Below the pieces are notes generated by a model. The model ran no database searches. It was not told where the DNA came from and saw nothing but the letters and a program-made list of their open reading frames with translations. DNA of 64,000 nucleotides from Chlamydiales bacterium (GTDB taxonomy: Bacteria; Chlamydiota; Chlamydiia; Chlamydiales; Criblamydiaceae). The translations under genes were made by a program, and so were the position numbers. Within the stretch, counting starts at the first letter, position 1. Each line of letters opens with the position of its first letter. The stretch spans positions 248,001 through 312,000 of the forward strand of contig JACKPN010000001.1 in NCBI GenBank assembly GCA_024233575.1, written 5' to 3'. Shown here piece after piece: positions 45,459 to 53,415 of the stretch.

Positions 45459-46409
45459 ATGACAGAAAAACAACTCCCCTACCTTGTATTAGCTTATTAC
45501 TACTTCACAGCTATTAACGATCCTCACGAAGAAGTGCGTAAACATAAGGAATTCTTCGCCGATCGCGACGTCACTTCGCGTATTTATATCTCTTCTGAAG
45601 GGATTAATGGTCAGATGAGCGCTTCGCGCGCCGCCGCCAAAGAATATCAAGAGTGGATGTCCGCACGCCCTGAATTTGCCGGAATCGTCTTTAAAGAGCA
45701 TGAGTGGCATGAGCATGCCTTTCCCCGCGTATGCGTCAAATACCGTAAGCAGCTCGTTGCTATAGATAAAGAATACGACCTCGCCAATGGCGGGGAACAT
45801 ATCTCTCCTGAACAGTGGAAAGCCATGCTCGAAAGCGAAGACCGCCCCTTAATGATCGACGTTCGTAATGACTACGAGTCTGAAGTCGGCCACTTTGAAG
45901 GAGCAGAGCTTCCCAAATGCAATACATTTCGTGAATTCGATCATTATACTGACGAGCTATGCCAGCGAACCGATCCGAAGAACACACCTGTGATGATGTA
46001 TTGCACCGGAGGAATCCGCTGTGAGCTGTATTCGGCAGTGCTAAAAGACAAAGGTTTCGACAAGGTTTATCAGCTTGACGGCGGAGTCATCAATTATGGC
46101 CTTAAGGCCGGTTCGAAACATTGGCTTGGAAAGCTGTTTGTCTTCGATGACCGTATGACAGTGCCCATTAGCGAGGAAAACACGCCGACGATAGGAAAGT
46201 GCCATCTTTGCGGAGATGAGTCGGAAGATTATTACAACTGTGCCAATATGGACTGCAACCACCTGTTTCTTTGTTGTTCTGCATGCCTGGAAAAAAATAA
46301 AGGCTGTTGTTGCGACGAGTGCACGGAAGCGCCGCGTATACGTCCCTATAGTCAGCAAAATCCGCATAAACCCTTCAGAAAATATTACAACTATTTCGAG
46401 AGAAAATGA
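45459..46409 (+). CDS. trhO: tRNA uridine-34 hydroxylase (rhodanese family)
   Basis: 316 residues. TrhO/YceA makes 5-hydroxyuridine at tRNA position 34 with O2. N-terminal acylphosphatase-like part (VTSRIYISSEGINGQMSASR), rhodanese domain at about 120-225 with the active-site loop MYCTGGIRCE, and a C-terminal zinc-type cysteine cluster (CHLCGDESEDYYNCANMDCN, CCSACLEKNKGCCCDEC). All family parts are present and length is normal. The stop overlaps the next start by 4 bases. Confidence 0.93.
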   Translation: MTEKQLPYLVLAYYYFTAINDPHEEVRKHKEFFADRDVTSRIYISSEGINGQMSASRAAAKEYQEWMSARPEFAGIVFKEHEWHEHAFPRVCVKYRKQLVAIDKEYDLANGGEHISPEQWKAMLESEDRPLMIDVRNDYESEVGHFEGAELPKCNTFREFDHYTDELCQRTDPKNTPVMMYCTGGIRCELYSAVLKDKGFDKVYQLDGGVINYGLKAGSKHWLGKLFVFDDRMTVPISEENTPTIGKCHLCGDESEDYYNCANMDCNHLFLCCSACLEKNKGCCCDECTEAPRIRPYSQQNPHKPFRKYYNYFERK

Positions 46410-46810
46410 ACTGTCCATGCCATAGCGGAAACGCATACGAAGACTGTTGCAAGCCCTATCATGATGGAGCGCCCGCGCCAACAGCGGAGACGCTGATGCG
46501 CTCCCGTTATGCTGCTTATGCATTAGGTTTGCCGCAGTACATCATCGATACGACGCATCCTGACAATCCTCTCTTCATTAACGATCACCGGTTATGGAGC
46601 AAACAGATCAAAGAATTCAGTGAAATGACTAGTTTCGATGGACTCAACATTCATGAACGCCATGAAGAAGATAACAATGCTACTGTGACTTTTACGGCAA
46701 CTATGAAGCAAAATAAACAAGACGCTACTTTTACCGAGCGCAGCCATTTCAAGAAGATGGCCGGTCGGTGGCTTTATGTTGAAGGCGAGATTCGCGACGC
46801 ACGCGGATAA
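46406..46810 (+). CDS. YchJ/UPF0225-like protein with N-terminal SEC-C motif
   Basis: 134 residues. An N-terminal SEC-C-type zinc motif (CPCHSGNAYEDCCKPYH) is followed by PTAETLMRSRYAAYALGLPQ, the YchJ signature, and a NTF2-like beta sheet with FTERSHFKKMAGRWLYVEGE at the end. Function unknown. It starts with an ATGA overlap after trhO, so the two are translated together. The last 62 bases overlap the convergent Cys-rich gene. Confidence 0.88.
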   Translation: MNCPCHSGNAYEDCCKPYHDGAPAPTAETLMRSRYAAYALGLPQYIIDTTHPDNPLFINDHRLWSKQIKEFSEMTSFDGLNIHERHEEDNNATVTFTATMKQNKQDATFTERSHFKKMAGRWLYVEGEIRDARG

Positions 46811-47600
46811 GGTCGATCATTCTTTTTTGTGTGTCGTTCAGCACCACCGTCAGCCCTGGTTTGATCCCCTCTTCCGACAAGGCGAACGCCTTCATCGTAT
46901 TGCAGATCCTCCCGTCAAGGCGGACGCCAATCCCTTTAATACCGACCATATTCCCCCAGTCTCCGAACATCTTTAACGTCATCTCGCATGCAGTGATCAA
47001 AAAAATGACTTCCTTTTCGGGGTTTAGATGTACAGCATCGAAGATTTTTTCGCCGATATAATGCACGGTAGGGATGATCAGCGGAAGCGTATCCTTTGCA
47101 GGGACAGCATGCAGCGCTTTGCCGATAAAGCACTGCCGACAGACAGGATTTTCCGGATCATGAATACATTGATCATTAAAACGTCCTGAAGGACATTCAA
47201 AAGGTTTATGGCAGTAAGAAAAACCCAAAACGAAAAGCGTATCTTTACGTTGGAGCAGTTTTTCAAATGCACCAACGCCGTCGATACCATAATAGAAAAA
47301 ATCACCTTCACGATGGTAAGGAGCGCTCTTCAGCGCAGACCGCAATAGCGCCCATCCATATTTCATCGGATGGCGTAAAAATCCCTTCATGACAGCGCGG
47401 CGATGATCCCGCGTCACCATCCAGTAGAGGCTCTTCCATTTTAAAAATCTTGCTGTCTCAGGAGTAATCCCCTGCATATTTGGGAGACACTTTAGAGATT
47501 TCAGTTTCTTTTCTTTCGCTGCTGCTTCTGCACCACGCTGCCACTCTTCTTCCGCTGTTTCCCATGATCCCTGCCGATCCCAGATTTTTAACTTACTCAT
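46749..47600 (-). CDS. Unknown Cys-rich protein
   Basis: 283 residues from the ATG at 47600, four bases after GGAGG; the longer frame from 47633 is unlikely. No signal peptide. The centre holds a cysteine cluster, YCHKPFECPSGRFND then CIHDPENPVCRQCFIGKALH (about residues 127-160), which could bind an iron-sulfur cluster or zinc, and a later cysteine in LITACEMTLKM. The rest is alpha/beta (GDWGNMVGIKGIGVRLDGRI). It vaguely resembles DUF116-type cysteine proteins, but I cannot confirm that. Starts only 31 bases from the divergent SNF2 gene. Confidence 0.7.
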   Translation of the reverse strand: MSKLKIWDRQGSWETAEEEWQRGAEAAAKEKKLKSLKCLPNMQGITPETARFLKWKSLYWMVTRDHRRAVMKGFLRHPMKYGWALLRSALKSAPYHREGDFFYYGIDGVGAFEKLLQRKDTLFVLGFSYCHKPFECPSGRFNDQCIHDPENPVCRQCFIGKALHAVPAKDTLPLIIPTVHYIGEKIFDAVHLNPEKEVIFLITACEMTLKMFGDWGNMVGIKGIGVRLDGRICNTMKAFALSEEGIKPGLTVVLNDTQKRMIDLIRVRRESRLQHKATDRPSS

Positions 47601-47631
47601 CAATCCTCCACTTAGGTAAAATGTTAACACC

Positions 47632-50196
47632 ATGAAAAGAAAAATGATATATTCTATCGACGCAGCAGCTTCGGATACTCAAGGAGTTTTGGTGCTCACC
47701 ATCTCAGAGACAGAAGGTGTACCGACAGCTCATGATGAAGCGGCGTTCGCCTTTGTCCGCTCTGTCGCCGAGGAGCGCAAACCGCACTACCATATCCCCT
47801 ATAGCGAAACATTACAAACGCTAAAGCTGATCGCTGCCACAGGACAGCTTTATTTCAAAACCAAGCCGATCGTTATTGATCTTTTTACCCCGGTCGAGTT
47901 CTTCTTTGAAGTCGAAAAAGACACGATCACAGGGCATCTTTCCTGGCGTGGGAATCATATCCCTCTTGCTGACTGTGATTTTATCTGCAAGGGAACCTCC
48001 TGTTGGTTTATCAACGGTATCTCCTTAAAAGTCATCGCTACAGATGTGAAGTGGCGCGAGCTGCAGCTGCTGCACCAGAAAGGTAAGCTACCTATGGATC
48101 CGTTATGGCAGCGGTCACTGCAGCAGCAAAACGACGAGGCTGATGAATTCTCGACACCGCGCACAGTTTTTCATTCGGCAGCCAAGCATGAACCCTATCC
48201 CTTGCTGATACTTACCGACCGCCATGGCGCTTTCGCTGATCTCTGGATGGACTACGGCAACGAACGGCAAGTCCCGTACCATCAAACAATCCCGCCAACG
48301 CCATGGCCCCGCGACTTACAGGCAGAACAAGCGTGGGAATGCGACCTGCTCGAAACGGATTTCATCAAAAAAGATGTCGGTACAGCGCATTATTACTGTC
48401 CTCTGGACAAAGTATCAAAAAGCTTATCGTTCCTACTCGAACTCGGCTGGGTCATACAAGACAGCAAAGGAAATAAGCTGCTTATGCATTCCGACATCGT
48501 TCTAGACGTGCAGCAACAGCAGGACCGCATCCATATCAGGGGCAAAGTTTCCTACGGCGACCACCAAGCACGCGTCGCTGATGTCGTCGGCGCTTTCAAC
48601 CGCCGTGAACGCTTCGTCGAGCTTACCTCAGGTCATATCGGCCTTTTACCCGATACGGAACAGATTGCTGAGTTGTCCGAAGGTGCGGAACTTGCCGGGG
48701 ATGCTTTATCTTTACCTCGTCATCAGCTTGCTTCCCTAGCGCCGCTCCTCAATCAAGCCACGACACATTACGAGCCAACGTTGCAGCAGCTATGCAGGCA
48801 ACTGGAAACGCTCACAGAAATTCCCAACACAGCTCCTGCCCCCTATTTCACCGGCACGCTACGTCCCTATCAGCAAGCTGGCGTCAACTGGCTTAGTTTT
48901 CTCTACAATCACGGCTTCCACGGCATCCTTGCAGATGATATGGGTCTTGGCAAGACCGTGCAACTGCTTGCCTTTCTCTCAACGTTAACAACGACAGATC
49001 CTATCCTTATCGTCGTACCTACATCGCTGCTTTTCAACTGGCAGCGGGAGATCGCACGTTTTCTCCCCGGTACAGCTTTAACTCTTCATCATGGTAGCGA
49101 ACGCGACGACGACTTGAGCGGATCGACCTTGATATTGACTTCTTATGCGATCTTACGCAGAGACATTGCCCTCTTCTCTCAGCAACGCTATCATTGCATC
49201 GTCCTTGATGAGGCGCAAGCAATCAAGAACGCCTCAACACAGGCGGCGCAAGCAGCCTGCGCCCTATCGGCACAGTTCCGCCTGTCAATAACGGGTACGC
49301 CAATCGAAAATCATCTTGGAGAGCTTTGGTCGCAATTTCGCTTTCTGATCCCGGAGCTACTTGGCGACGAACAAACGTTTCTCGCAGACATCCAAGCTGC
49401 CGCTGCCGACAGCCGCTACCTCACACGCATACGCAAAAAGATCCAACCATTCATTCTGCGCCGAAATAAAGAAGAGGTAGCCCCTGATCTACCGGAAAAA
49501 ATCGAACAGACCGTATGGCTGACGATGCCTCCTGAACAGCAGCAACTTTACGACAGCTATCTGTCCGGCTTTCGCAGCAACCTCCTAACGAAGATAGAAA
49601 ACGATGGTGTTGGCAAGCACAGGATGGAGGTGCTTGAAGCGATCCTTAGGTTACGGCAGATCTGCTGCCACCCCCTTCTTGTCACGGCTCAAGATGAAAT
49701 TCCATGCACAACAAGTGGCAAGCTCGACCAGCTTCTCAGCGACATCGAGACAATCGTTGAAGAGAATAAAAAAGTGCTTATCTACAGTCAATTTACCAGC
49801 ATGCTTAAGCTGATCGCCAACAACCTTAACCAGCCTTACTGCTACCTTGACGGGACGACAAAGGACCGCTCCACTCCTGTCGAGCGCTTCCAAAGCGACC
49901 CAGATATCTCCCTATTCCTCATCAGCCTTAAAGCGGGCGGCGTCGGTCTCAACCTGACAGCTGCAGACTACGTCATCCTCTTTGATCCGTGGTGGAACAC
50001 GGCAGCAGAAAACCAAGCTATCGACCGTGCACACCGCATTGGCAGACACGATACTGTCATTGCCAAACGCTACGTCATCGCCGATTCTATCGAAGAGAAA
50101 ATGATGAAGCTCAAAGAAGCCAAAGCTTCCCTTACCGACTCGATCCTCAGCGTCGACAGCTTCTCTCTTGACGACTTTAAATTTCTTCTTTCCTAA
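47632..50196 (+). CDS. SNF2-family helicase / DNA translocase
   Basis: 854 residues. The N-terminal 390 residues are a variable domain with no recognised fold. The C-terminal Swi2/Snf2 ATPase is complete: motif I GILADDMGLGKTVQLLAFLS, motif II VLDEAQAIKN (DEAQ box), motif III LSITGTPIENHLGELWSQFR, motif V LKAGGVGLNLTAADYVILFD, motif VI QAIDRAHRIGRHD. Such proteins remodel protein-DNA or RNA polymerase complexes in bacteria. Chlamydia has SWI/SNF-type proteins of this kind. It ends at a strong bidirectional terminator after a hairpin-rich region. Confidence 0.93.
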   Translation: MKRKMIYSIDAAASDTQGVLVLTISETEGVPTAHDEAAFAFVRSVAEERKPHYHIPYSETLQTLKLIAATGQLYFKTKPIVIDLFTPVEFFFEVEKDTITGHLSWRGNHIPLADCDFICKGTSCWFINGISLKVIATDVKWRELQLLHQKGKLPMDPLWQRSLQQQNDEADEFSTPRTVFHSAAKHEPYPLLILTDRHGAFADLWMDYGNERQVPYHQTIPPTPWPRDLQAEQAWECDLLETDFIKKDVGTAHYYCPLDKVSKSLSFLLELGWVIQDSKGNKLLMHSDIVLDVQQQQDRIHIRGKVSYGDHQARVADVVGAFNRRERFVELTSGHIGLLPDTEQIAELSEGAELAGDALSLPRHQLASLAPLLNQATTHYEPTLQQLCRQLETLTEIPNTAPAPYFTGTLRPYQQAGVNWLSFLYNHGFHGILADDMGLGKTVQLLAFLSTLTTTDPILIVVPTSLLFNWQREIARFLPGTALTLHHGSERDDDLSGSTLILTSYAILRRDIALFSQQRYHCIVLDEAQAIKNASTQAAQAACALSAQFRLSITGTPIENHLGELWSQFRFLIPELLGDEQTFLADIQAAAADSRYLTRIRKKIQPFILRRNKEEVAPDLPEKIEQTVWLTMPPEQQQLYDSYLSGFRSNLLTKIENDGVGKHRMEVLEAILRLRQICCHPLLVTAQDEIPCTTSGKLDQLLSDIETIVEENKKVLIYSQFTSMLKLIANNLNQPYCYLDGTTKDRSTPVERFQSDPDISLFLISLKAGGVGLNLTAADYVILFDPWWNTAAENQAIDRAHRIGRHDTVIAKRYVIADSIEEKMMKLKEAKASLTDSILSVDSFSLDDFKFLLS

Positions 50197-50341
50197 TGAT
50201 CAAAGACTCCGTTCGCGAGCTTCTGCCAAGAGAGCAAGACCCTTCTTAATTGATTTGTTGCGCCTTGGATGCGTTGAGATACAACAAAGTACTTTCCTTG
50301 AAACATGCTGAGGATTGCAGCATCTTGATTCCCTTTTGGGA

Positions 50342-50444
50342 GGAGCCTTTACTGCTTGGCGCAGCCAGGCAGTAAAGGCTCCCTCGAAACGGGGATCCAA
50401 GGGGGCTTGCTCCCTTGGCAGGAGCTCGAGGACAGAGTCCTCGA
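50342..50444. repeat. Array of three hairpins downstream of the SNF2 gene
   Basis: In the 321-base gap 50197-50517, three palindromes follow each other: a 19-bp stem at 50342-50382 (GGAGCCTTTACTGCTTGGC and its near-perfect complement, loop GCA), a 10-bp stem with one mismatch at 50397-50418 (CCAAGGGGGC / GCTCCCTTGG), and an 8-bp perfect stem at 50426-50444 (TCGAGGAC / GTCCTCGA). No A- or T-tract follows the first two, so they are not simple terminators. The part 50197-50341 shows only a weak hairpin (ATGCTG/CAGCAT). Confidence 0.7.
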
Positions 50445-50481
50445 AAAAAAAGCCTTGGATCGAGGGTGATCCAAGGCTTTT
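50443..50481. terminator. Bidirectional intrinsic terminator
   Basis: 11-bp perfect stem AGCCTTGGATC / GATCCAAGGCT (50451-50461 and 50468-50478), with an A8 run to the left and TTTT to the right. Strong for the leftward ogt unit (U8 on that strand), weaker for the SNF2 gene. Confidence 0.85.
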
Positions 50482-50517
50482 GGCATTATGAGATATTATT
50501 ATGACGTATGATGCGTC

Positions 50518-50691
50518 TTAGTTATGGAGACCCTGTTTGACTATTTCTTCGGCAGCGGCTTTGACGGTTGCCAATCCTTCGCTGAATCCGACGACACGCA
50601 TGAGGTTATCGATATAATCTAGCTCTGTGCTAAGAATATCGTTCATTGACTCCAACCGTGCTATTTGACTATTTAATACTTGTTCTGACAT
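50518..50691 (-). CDS. 57-residue helical protein, paralogue A
   Basis: GGAGG lies five bases before the ATG at 50691. Residues 10-30 form a likely coiled coil (ARLESMNDILSTELDYIDNL), followed by MRVVGFSEGLATVKAAAEEI. It has no signal peptide. It aligns along its length with the next gene upstream (50762-50935), also exactly 57 residues: shared pattern IA-LE-N-TEL-Y-D-LLR-VGF-GL-VK-AAEE. Codon use is ordinary for the window. No known family recognised; the third gene of the ogt unit. Confidence 0.8.
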   Translation of the reverse strand: MSEQVLNSQIARLESMNDILSTELDYIDNLMRVVGFSEGLATVKAAAEEIVKQGLHN

Positions 50692-50761
50692 CGCTGCCTC
50701 CTTATTGAGAAAGGGATATTAAAATCCGAACGTATTAACGTTCGATTAAGATAAGATAAAT

Positions 50762-50935
50762 TTATTGTTGCTCGTTGAGCATCTCCTTAGCAGTCTCTTT
50801 TACAGACTCTAGGCCTTGCGGAAAACCGACAGAGCGCAGGAGCTGATCAACGTAAGAAAGCTCGGTAATCAGCTGATCTTGTTCAAATTCTAGCTGAGCT
50901 ATCTTCTTCTCTAATGGTTGATTCTTGTTATCCAT
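50762..50935 (-). CDS. 57-residue helical protein, paralogue B
   Basis: The ATG at 50935 follows GGAGG by six bases; a longer frame up to 51007 overlaps ogt and is unlikely. Sequence MDNKNQPLEKKIAQLEFEQD, then ITELSYVDQLLRSVGFPQGL and ESVKETAKEMLNEQQ. Same length and pattern as paralogue A, so the two arose by tandem duplication. Heptad-like helix suggests a small oligomer or partner-binding protein. It starts 43 bases after ogt. Confidence 0.8.
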   Translation of the reverse strand: MDNKNQPLEKKIAQLEFEQDQLITELSYVDQLLRSVGFPQGLESVKETAKEMLNEQQ

Positions 50936-50978
50936 GGCTGGCCTCCTAGCTAAAGTGTTTGCCTTAGCTATGCGAACG

Positions 50979-51428
50979 CTATGCCAATTGGATACCTTCG
51001 TGGGCAAGGAGGGCTTTTTTGATAGGCAGGCCGCATGAGAAGCCTCCTAACTTGCCATTGGCGGCGAGGACACGGTGGCAAGGGATGATAAGGGGGCAGG
51101 GGTTGGCTCCGCAGGAGTTGCCCACAGCACGGGCTGCTTGAGGGTTGTCGAGAGATCTTGCAAGCTGCTGATATGTAACGGCTTGAGCAAAAGGCACTAT
51201 CGATAGTTGAGATAGTGTTTTTTTAGTGAATGGAGGCAGGTGGTCAATTTTGATTGGAAGAGCAACAGTAGGTTGCTGTTTTTGGGAATATTGCGTCATC
51301 CAAAGGGAAATTTTTTCTCTCAACTCAGGCGATGCGGGTCCATGAATTTCCCATGCCATTTCACGGCTCAAAGAAAGAGAGGTAGCAATAATGCAATTTT
51401 CTTCACAGGTGATTTTGATAAAAAGCAT
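50979..51428 (-). CDS. ogt: Methylated-DNA-protein cysteine methyltransferase
   Basis: 149 residues from the ATG at 51428, seven bases after GGAG. Repairs O6-alkylguanine by suicidal transfer to Cys. Active site PCPLIIPCHRVLAANGKLGG (PCHRV) is intact, and the DNA-binding helix with the Arg finger (ARAVGNSCGANPCPLIIPCH region) precedes it. The N-terminal domain is short, as in Ogt. In Chlamydia an ada/ogt-type gene also lies close to pheT with a MORN-type gene between (CT475-477). Confidence 0.94.
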   Translation of the reverse strand: MLFIKITCEENCIIATSLSLSREMAWEIHGPASPELREKISLWMTQYSQKQQPTVALPIKIDHLPPFTKKTLSQLSIVPFAQAVTYQQLARSLDNPQAARAVGNSCGANPCPLIIPCHRVLAANGKLGGFSCGLPIKKALLAHEGIQLA

Positions 51429-51459
51429 ACAATTTTCTCCTGAGGATAATTGAGGTAGT

Positions 51460-51488
51460 ATTATATAGTGTGTGCATTGGAAAAACAA
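51460..51488 (-). promoter_or_regulatory. Predicted ogt promoter
   Basis: On the minus strand TTGTTT (51488-51483), 17-base spacer, TATAAT (51465-51460), about 32 bases before the ogt ATG. It lies in the 70-base divergent gap to the gene at 51499. Confidence 0.55.
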
Positions 51489-51498
51489 GGATCCTATT

Positions 51499-52206
51499 GT
51501 GCATCACTATTTCTCTGACTATTACTGGAAAAATGGAAAGCCCTATGGTCGTAAGCGCGTTGAACAGACTGACGAGTCACTCGCAAAATTGGTTGAGTAT
51601 GGTTTTTCTAGCAATTTTTTAACTCAAAAAGGGCGGAGTTCGAAGCAGGCTGATGGCAGTTTGCGAGGACAAACACGAGTTGAGACGGAAAATTTGAGAA
51701 AAAACGCCCCCAACCATTTTGCTAGCGGCTCAAAAGAGGAAGCATTCCGCATCGTGATTGATCCCTATTTTAAGCGCATTACGGTCGAAGTCTATGAGAA
51801 AGGATGCTTTAAGCGGCTAGCATATGATTCTGCCCTTTTTGATTTTCGCAGGCTCACGCCTGTCGCGCAGAATGCTTGGCGCAAAGAGATGCTGGATGAA
51901 TCCGTCTATTTAATCCGTGATGAGGACGATCGAGTGATCATCAAAGAAGTCTATACCTTTGACGGCGATCGCTGTCGTGAATGCCGCGCGTATTATCCTT
52001 ACGATATCCTGGTATCTGTTCAAAAGATGTATTATCAAGATCTGGGCGACCCTTTCAATGGCGTGGTATTGTATGATCGGGAGGGGCGCCCTGTGACGAT
52101 GAAAGAGTATAGCGTCGATACAGATAGCGGCGAATTTCGGGAGCTAATTCAAGAACATAGGGAGAATGTCGATGAGCAAGTTGACCGTTTGCTCTGCCGG
52201 GTATGA
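51499..52206 (+). CDS. Unknown protein carrying an in-frame palindromic-element insertion
   Basis: 235 residues from a GTG at 51499 with AAGGA seven bases upstream; another GTG at 51472 opens the frame earlier. Residues 1-25 (HHYFSDYYWKNGKPYGRKRV) are followed by a 53-residue block (residues about 26-78) encoded by the inverted-repeat element at 51574-51731, then EEAFRIVIDPYFKRITVEVY onward. The body is polar alpha/beta with YDILVSVQKMYYQDLGDPFN, and DREGRPVTMKEYSVDTDSGE near the end. No family recognised. The element adds no stop codon. The end overlaps the ferredoxin gene by 35 bases. Confidence 0.75.
   Translation: MHHYFSDYYWKNGKPYGRKRVEQTDESLAKLVEYGFSSNFLTQKGRSSKQADGSLRGQTRVETENLRKNAPNHFASGSKEEAFRIVIDPYFKRITVEVYEKGCFKRLAYDSALFDFRRLTPVAQNAWRKEMLDESVYLIRDEDDRVIIKEVYTFDGDRCRECRAYYPYDILVSVQKMYYQDLGDPFNGVVLYDREGRPVTMKEYSVDTDSGEFRELIQEHRENVDEQVDRLLCRV
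51574..51731 (+). mobile_element. MITE-like palindromic element, copy 2 (in frame within a gene, 158 bp)
   Basis: Ends GAGTCACTCGCAAAAT (51574-51589) and ATTTTGCTAGCGGCTC (51716-51731) are imperfect inverted repeats matching copy 1 at 23733-24056. Internal matches include TATGGTTTTTCTAGCAATTTT (51598-51618) and CAGTTTGCGA (51657-51666). Compared with copy 1 it lacks the central 180 bases. It is read as EYGFSSNFLTQKGRSSKQAD onward to PNHFASGS. Confidence 0.8.
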
Positions 52207-52456
52207 GGTAGACGTCAGGGAAGGCAGTGAATTTCTTGAGATTCGAAAACAGCATGAAGATCTTCCAATCAAGTTTGGCTGCACACGCGGCAACTGTGGG
52301 GTCTGTGCAATGCGTGTTGTTTCCGGTGCGGAAAATCTGACGCGTAAGAGCGAGCATGAGAAGGCAACACTGCAAAAAAAAGGGCTAGACGATAACTACC
52401 GCCTAGCCTGTCAATGTGCATTGAACGGCAATGTTACCGTGAGTTTGGATTACTAA
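52172..52456 (+). CDS. 2Fe-2S plant-type ferredoxin
   Basis: 94 residues from the ATG at 52172, seven bases after GGAG; an ATG at 52166 is possible. Cluster ligands Cys37, Cys42, Cys45 (FGCTRGNCGVCAM) and Cys80 (RLACQCALNG) match the fdx fold. Electron carrier of unknown partner. It overlaps the preceding gene by 35 bases in another frame, and its last 23 bases overlap the convergent lipoprotein gene. Confidence 0.93.
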   Translation: MSKLTVCSAGYEVDVREGSEFLEIRKQHEDLPIKFGCTRGNCGVCAMRVVSGAENLTRKSEHEKATLQKKGLDDNYRLACQCALNGNVTVSLDY

Positions 52457-53396
52457 GAAGGTCGTAATTACCTTTCTTCACGGGCTTATCATGAAAATAC
52501 CACTGCGTCTTTGTTGTGTTGCCCACATGTGTACGGGAAACGCCATGACGCATATCGTTGAGCCAGGAGATCTCTTCAACGAGGATACCATCATCACTAA
52601 AGCGTCTTTCTAAGCCGGTTTTTTTTCCGTTGACGTAAGGTACTTCAGCGGCTTTTCTACCGTTCTCGTAGACGGTTGTGATTCCATGCTGCAGGCCATT
52701 TTGCCATTGTTCCACTGTGGCAGGCTCGCCACCGGGATTAAATGTTTTAAGCTCTCCTTCGATGCGGCCATTGTAATAAGGAATGATTGACTTAGGCGTT
52801 CCATCCGGATGATAGGACAAGGCTGCAACAACTTTACCATTCTCTACTTCTTCCGTTGTTTCCGGTTCACCATAGACATTGCGGAGGATACGCGAGCCAT
52901 AGCCATCGTCGACACGTGACTCTAACTCATTGCCTTCATTGTAGTACTCTCCCTCTATCAGGTTGTCGGCGATATACGTTTCGTTGTTTTCGGGCACTCC
53001 CGACTGAAACCATGTTGCCACTTTTCTTGTGTGTTCATCAGGAAAAGAAGTCTGTTGTTGTGGAACACCGCATTTGTAGAAGTCGACCACTTTAACGAGG
53101 GTGCCATGGTCGTACGTCTCTACCCTGGCGATGGTTGTACTATGGGGAAAGGTGTAGGAAGTTTCACCATTGAGGACCCCACCGTCGTAGGTGCGGGTAA
53201 CAACGACGCCGTCGGTTTGCGTCGAGATCACTTGTCCGTGTTTACCGCGGGACGCCCAGTCTTTTTGCTGGACTTCGATACCGTACTTATGGACGTAGGT
53301 TTCTTCGACGATATTGTGGTGGCGCGGCTGCCGCTGCTGGCATGCTGTTAACGCCAGCAGAGCTACCAATAAAAGATATCTGTTCATTTTTCGCAT
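52434..53396 (-). CDS. MORN-repeat lipoprotein
   Basis: 320 residues from the ATG at 53396 (GGAG five bases upstream). Lipoprotein signal MRKMNRYLLLVALLALTACQ with lipobox LTAC. The mature part is a series of YwqK/MORN-type beta repeats of about 22 residues: GGVLNGETSYTFPHS, NLIEGEYYNEGNELESRVDD, NGRIEGELKTFNPGGEPATV, NGLQHGITTVYENGRKAAEV, NGKKTGLERRFSDDGILVEE. MORN-type repeats often bind membranes or partners. It lies 19 bases after pheT; in Chlamydia a related gene is next to pheT. Confidence 0.85.
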   Translation of the reverse strand: MRKMNRYLLLVALLALTACQQRQPRHHNIVEETYVHKYGIEVQQKDWASRGKHGQVISTQTDGVVVTRTYDGGVLNGETSYTFPHSTTIARVETYDHGTLVKVVDFYKCGVPQQQTSFPDEHTRKVATWFQSGVPENNETYIADNLIEGEYYNEGNELESRVDDGYGSRILRNVYGEPETTEEVENGKVVAALSYHPDGTPKSIIPYYNGRIEGELKTFNPGGEPATVEQWQNGLQHGITTVYENGRKAAEVPYVNGKKTGLERRFSDDGILVEEISWLNDMRHGVSRTHVGNTTKTQWYFHDKPVKKGNYDLLSNPNSR

Positions 53397-53415
53397 ATGC
53401 ACTCCGTTACTCTGG

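Noticed and set aside
50200..50400. 66-codon leftward open frame after the SNF2 gene
   Set aside because: It runs through the hairpin array, has no ribosome-binding site, and its residues come from the palindromes.
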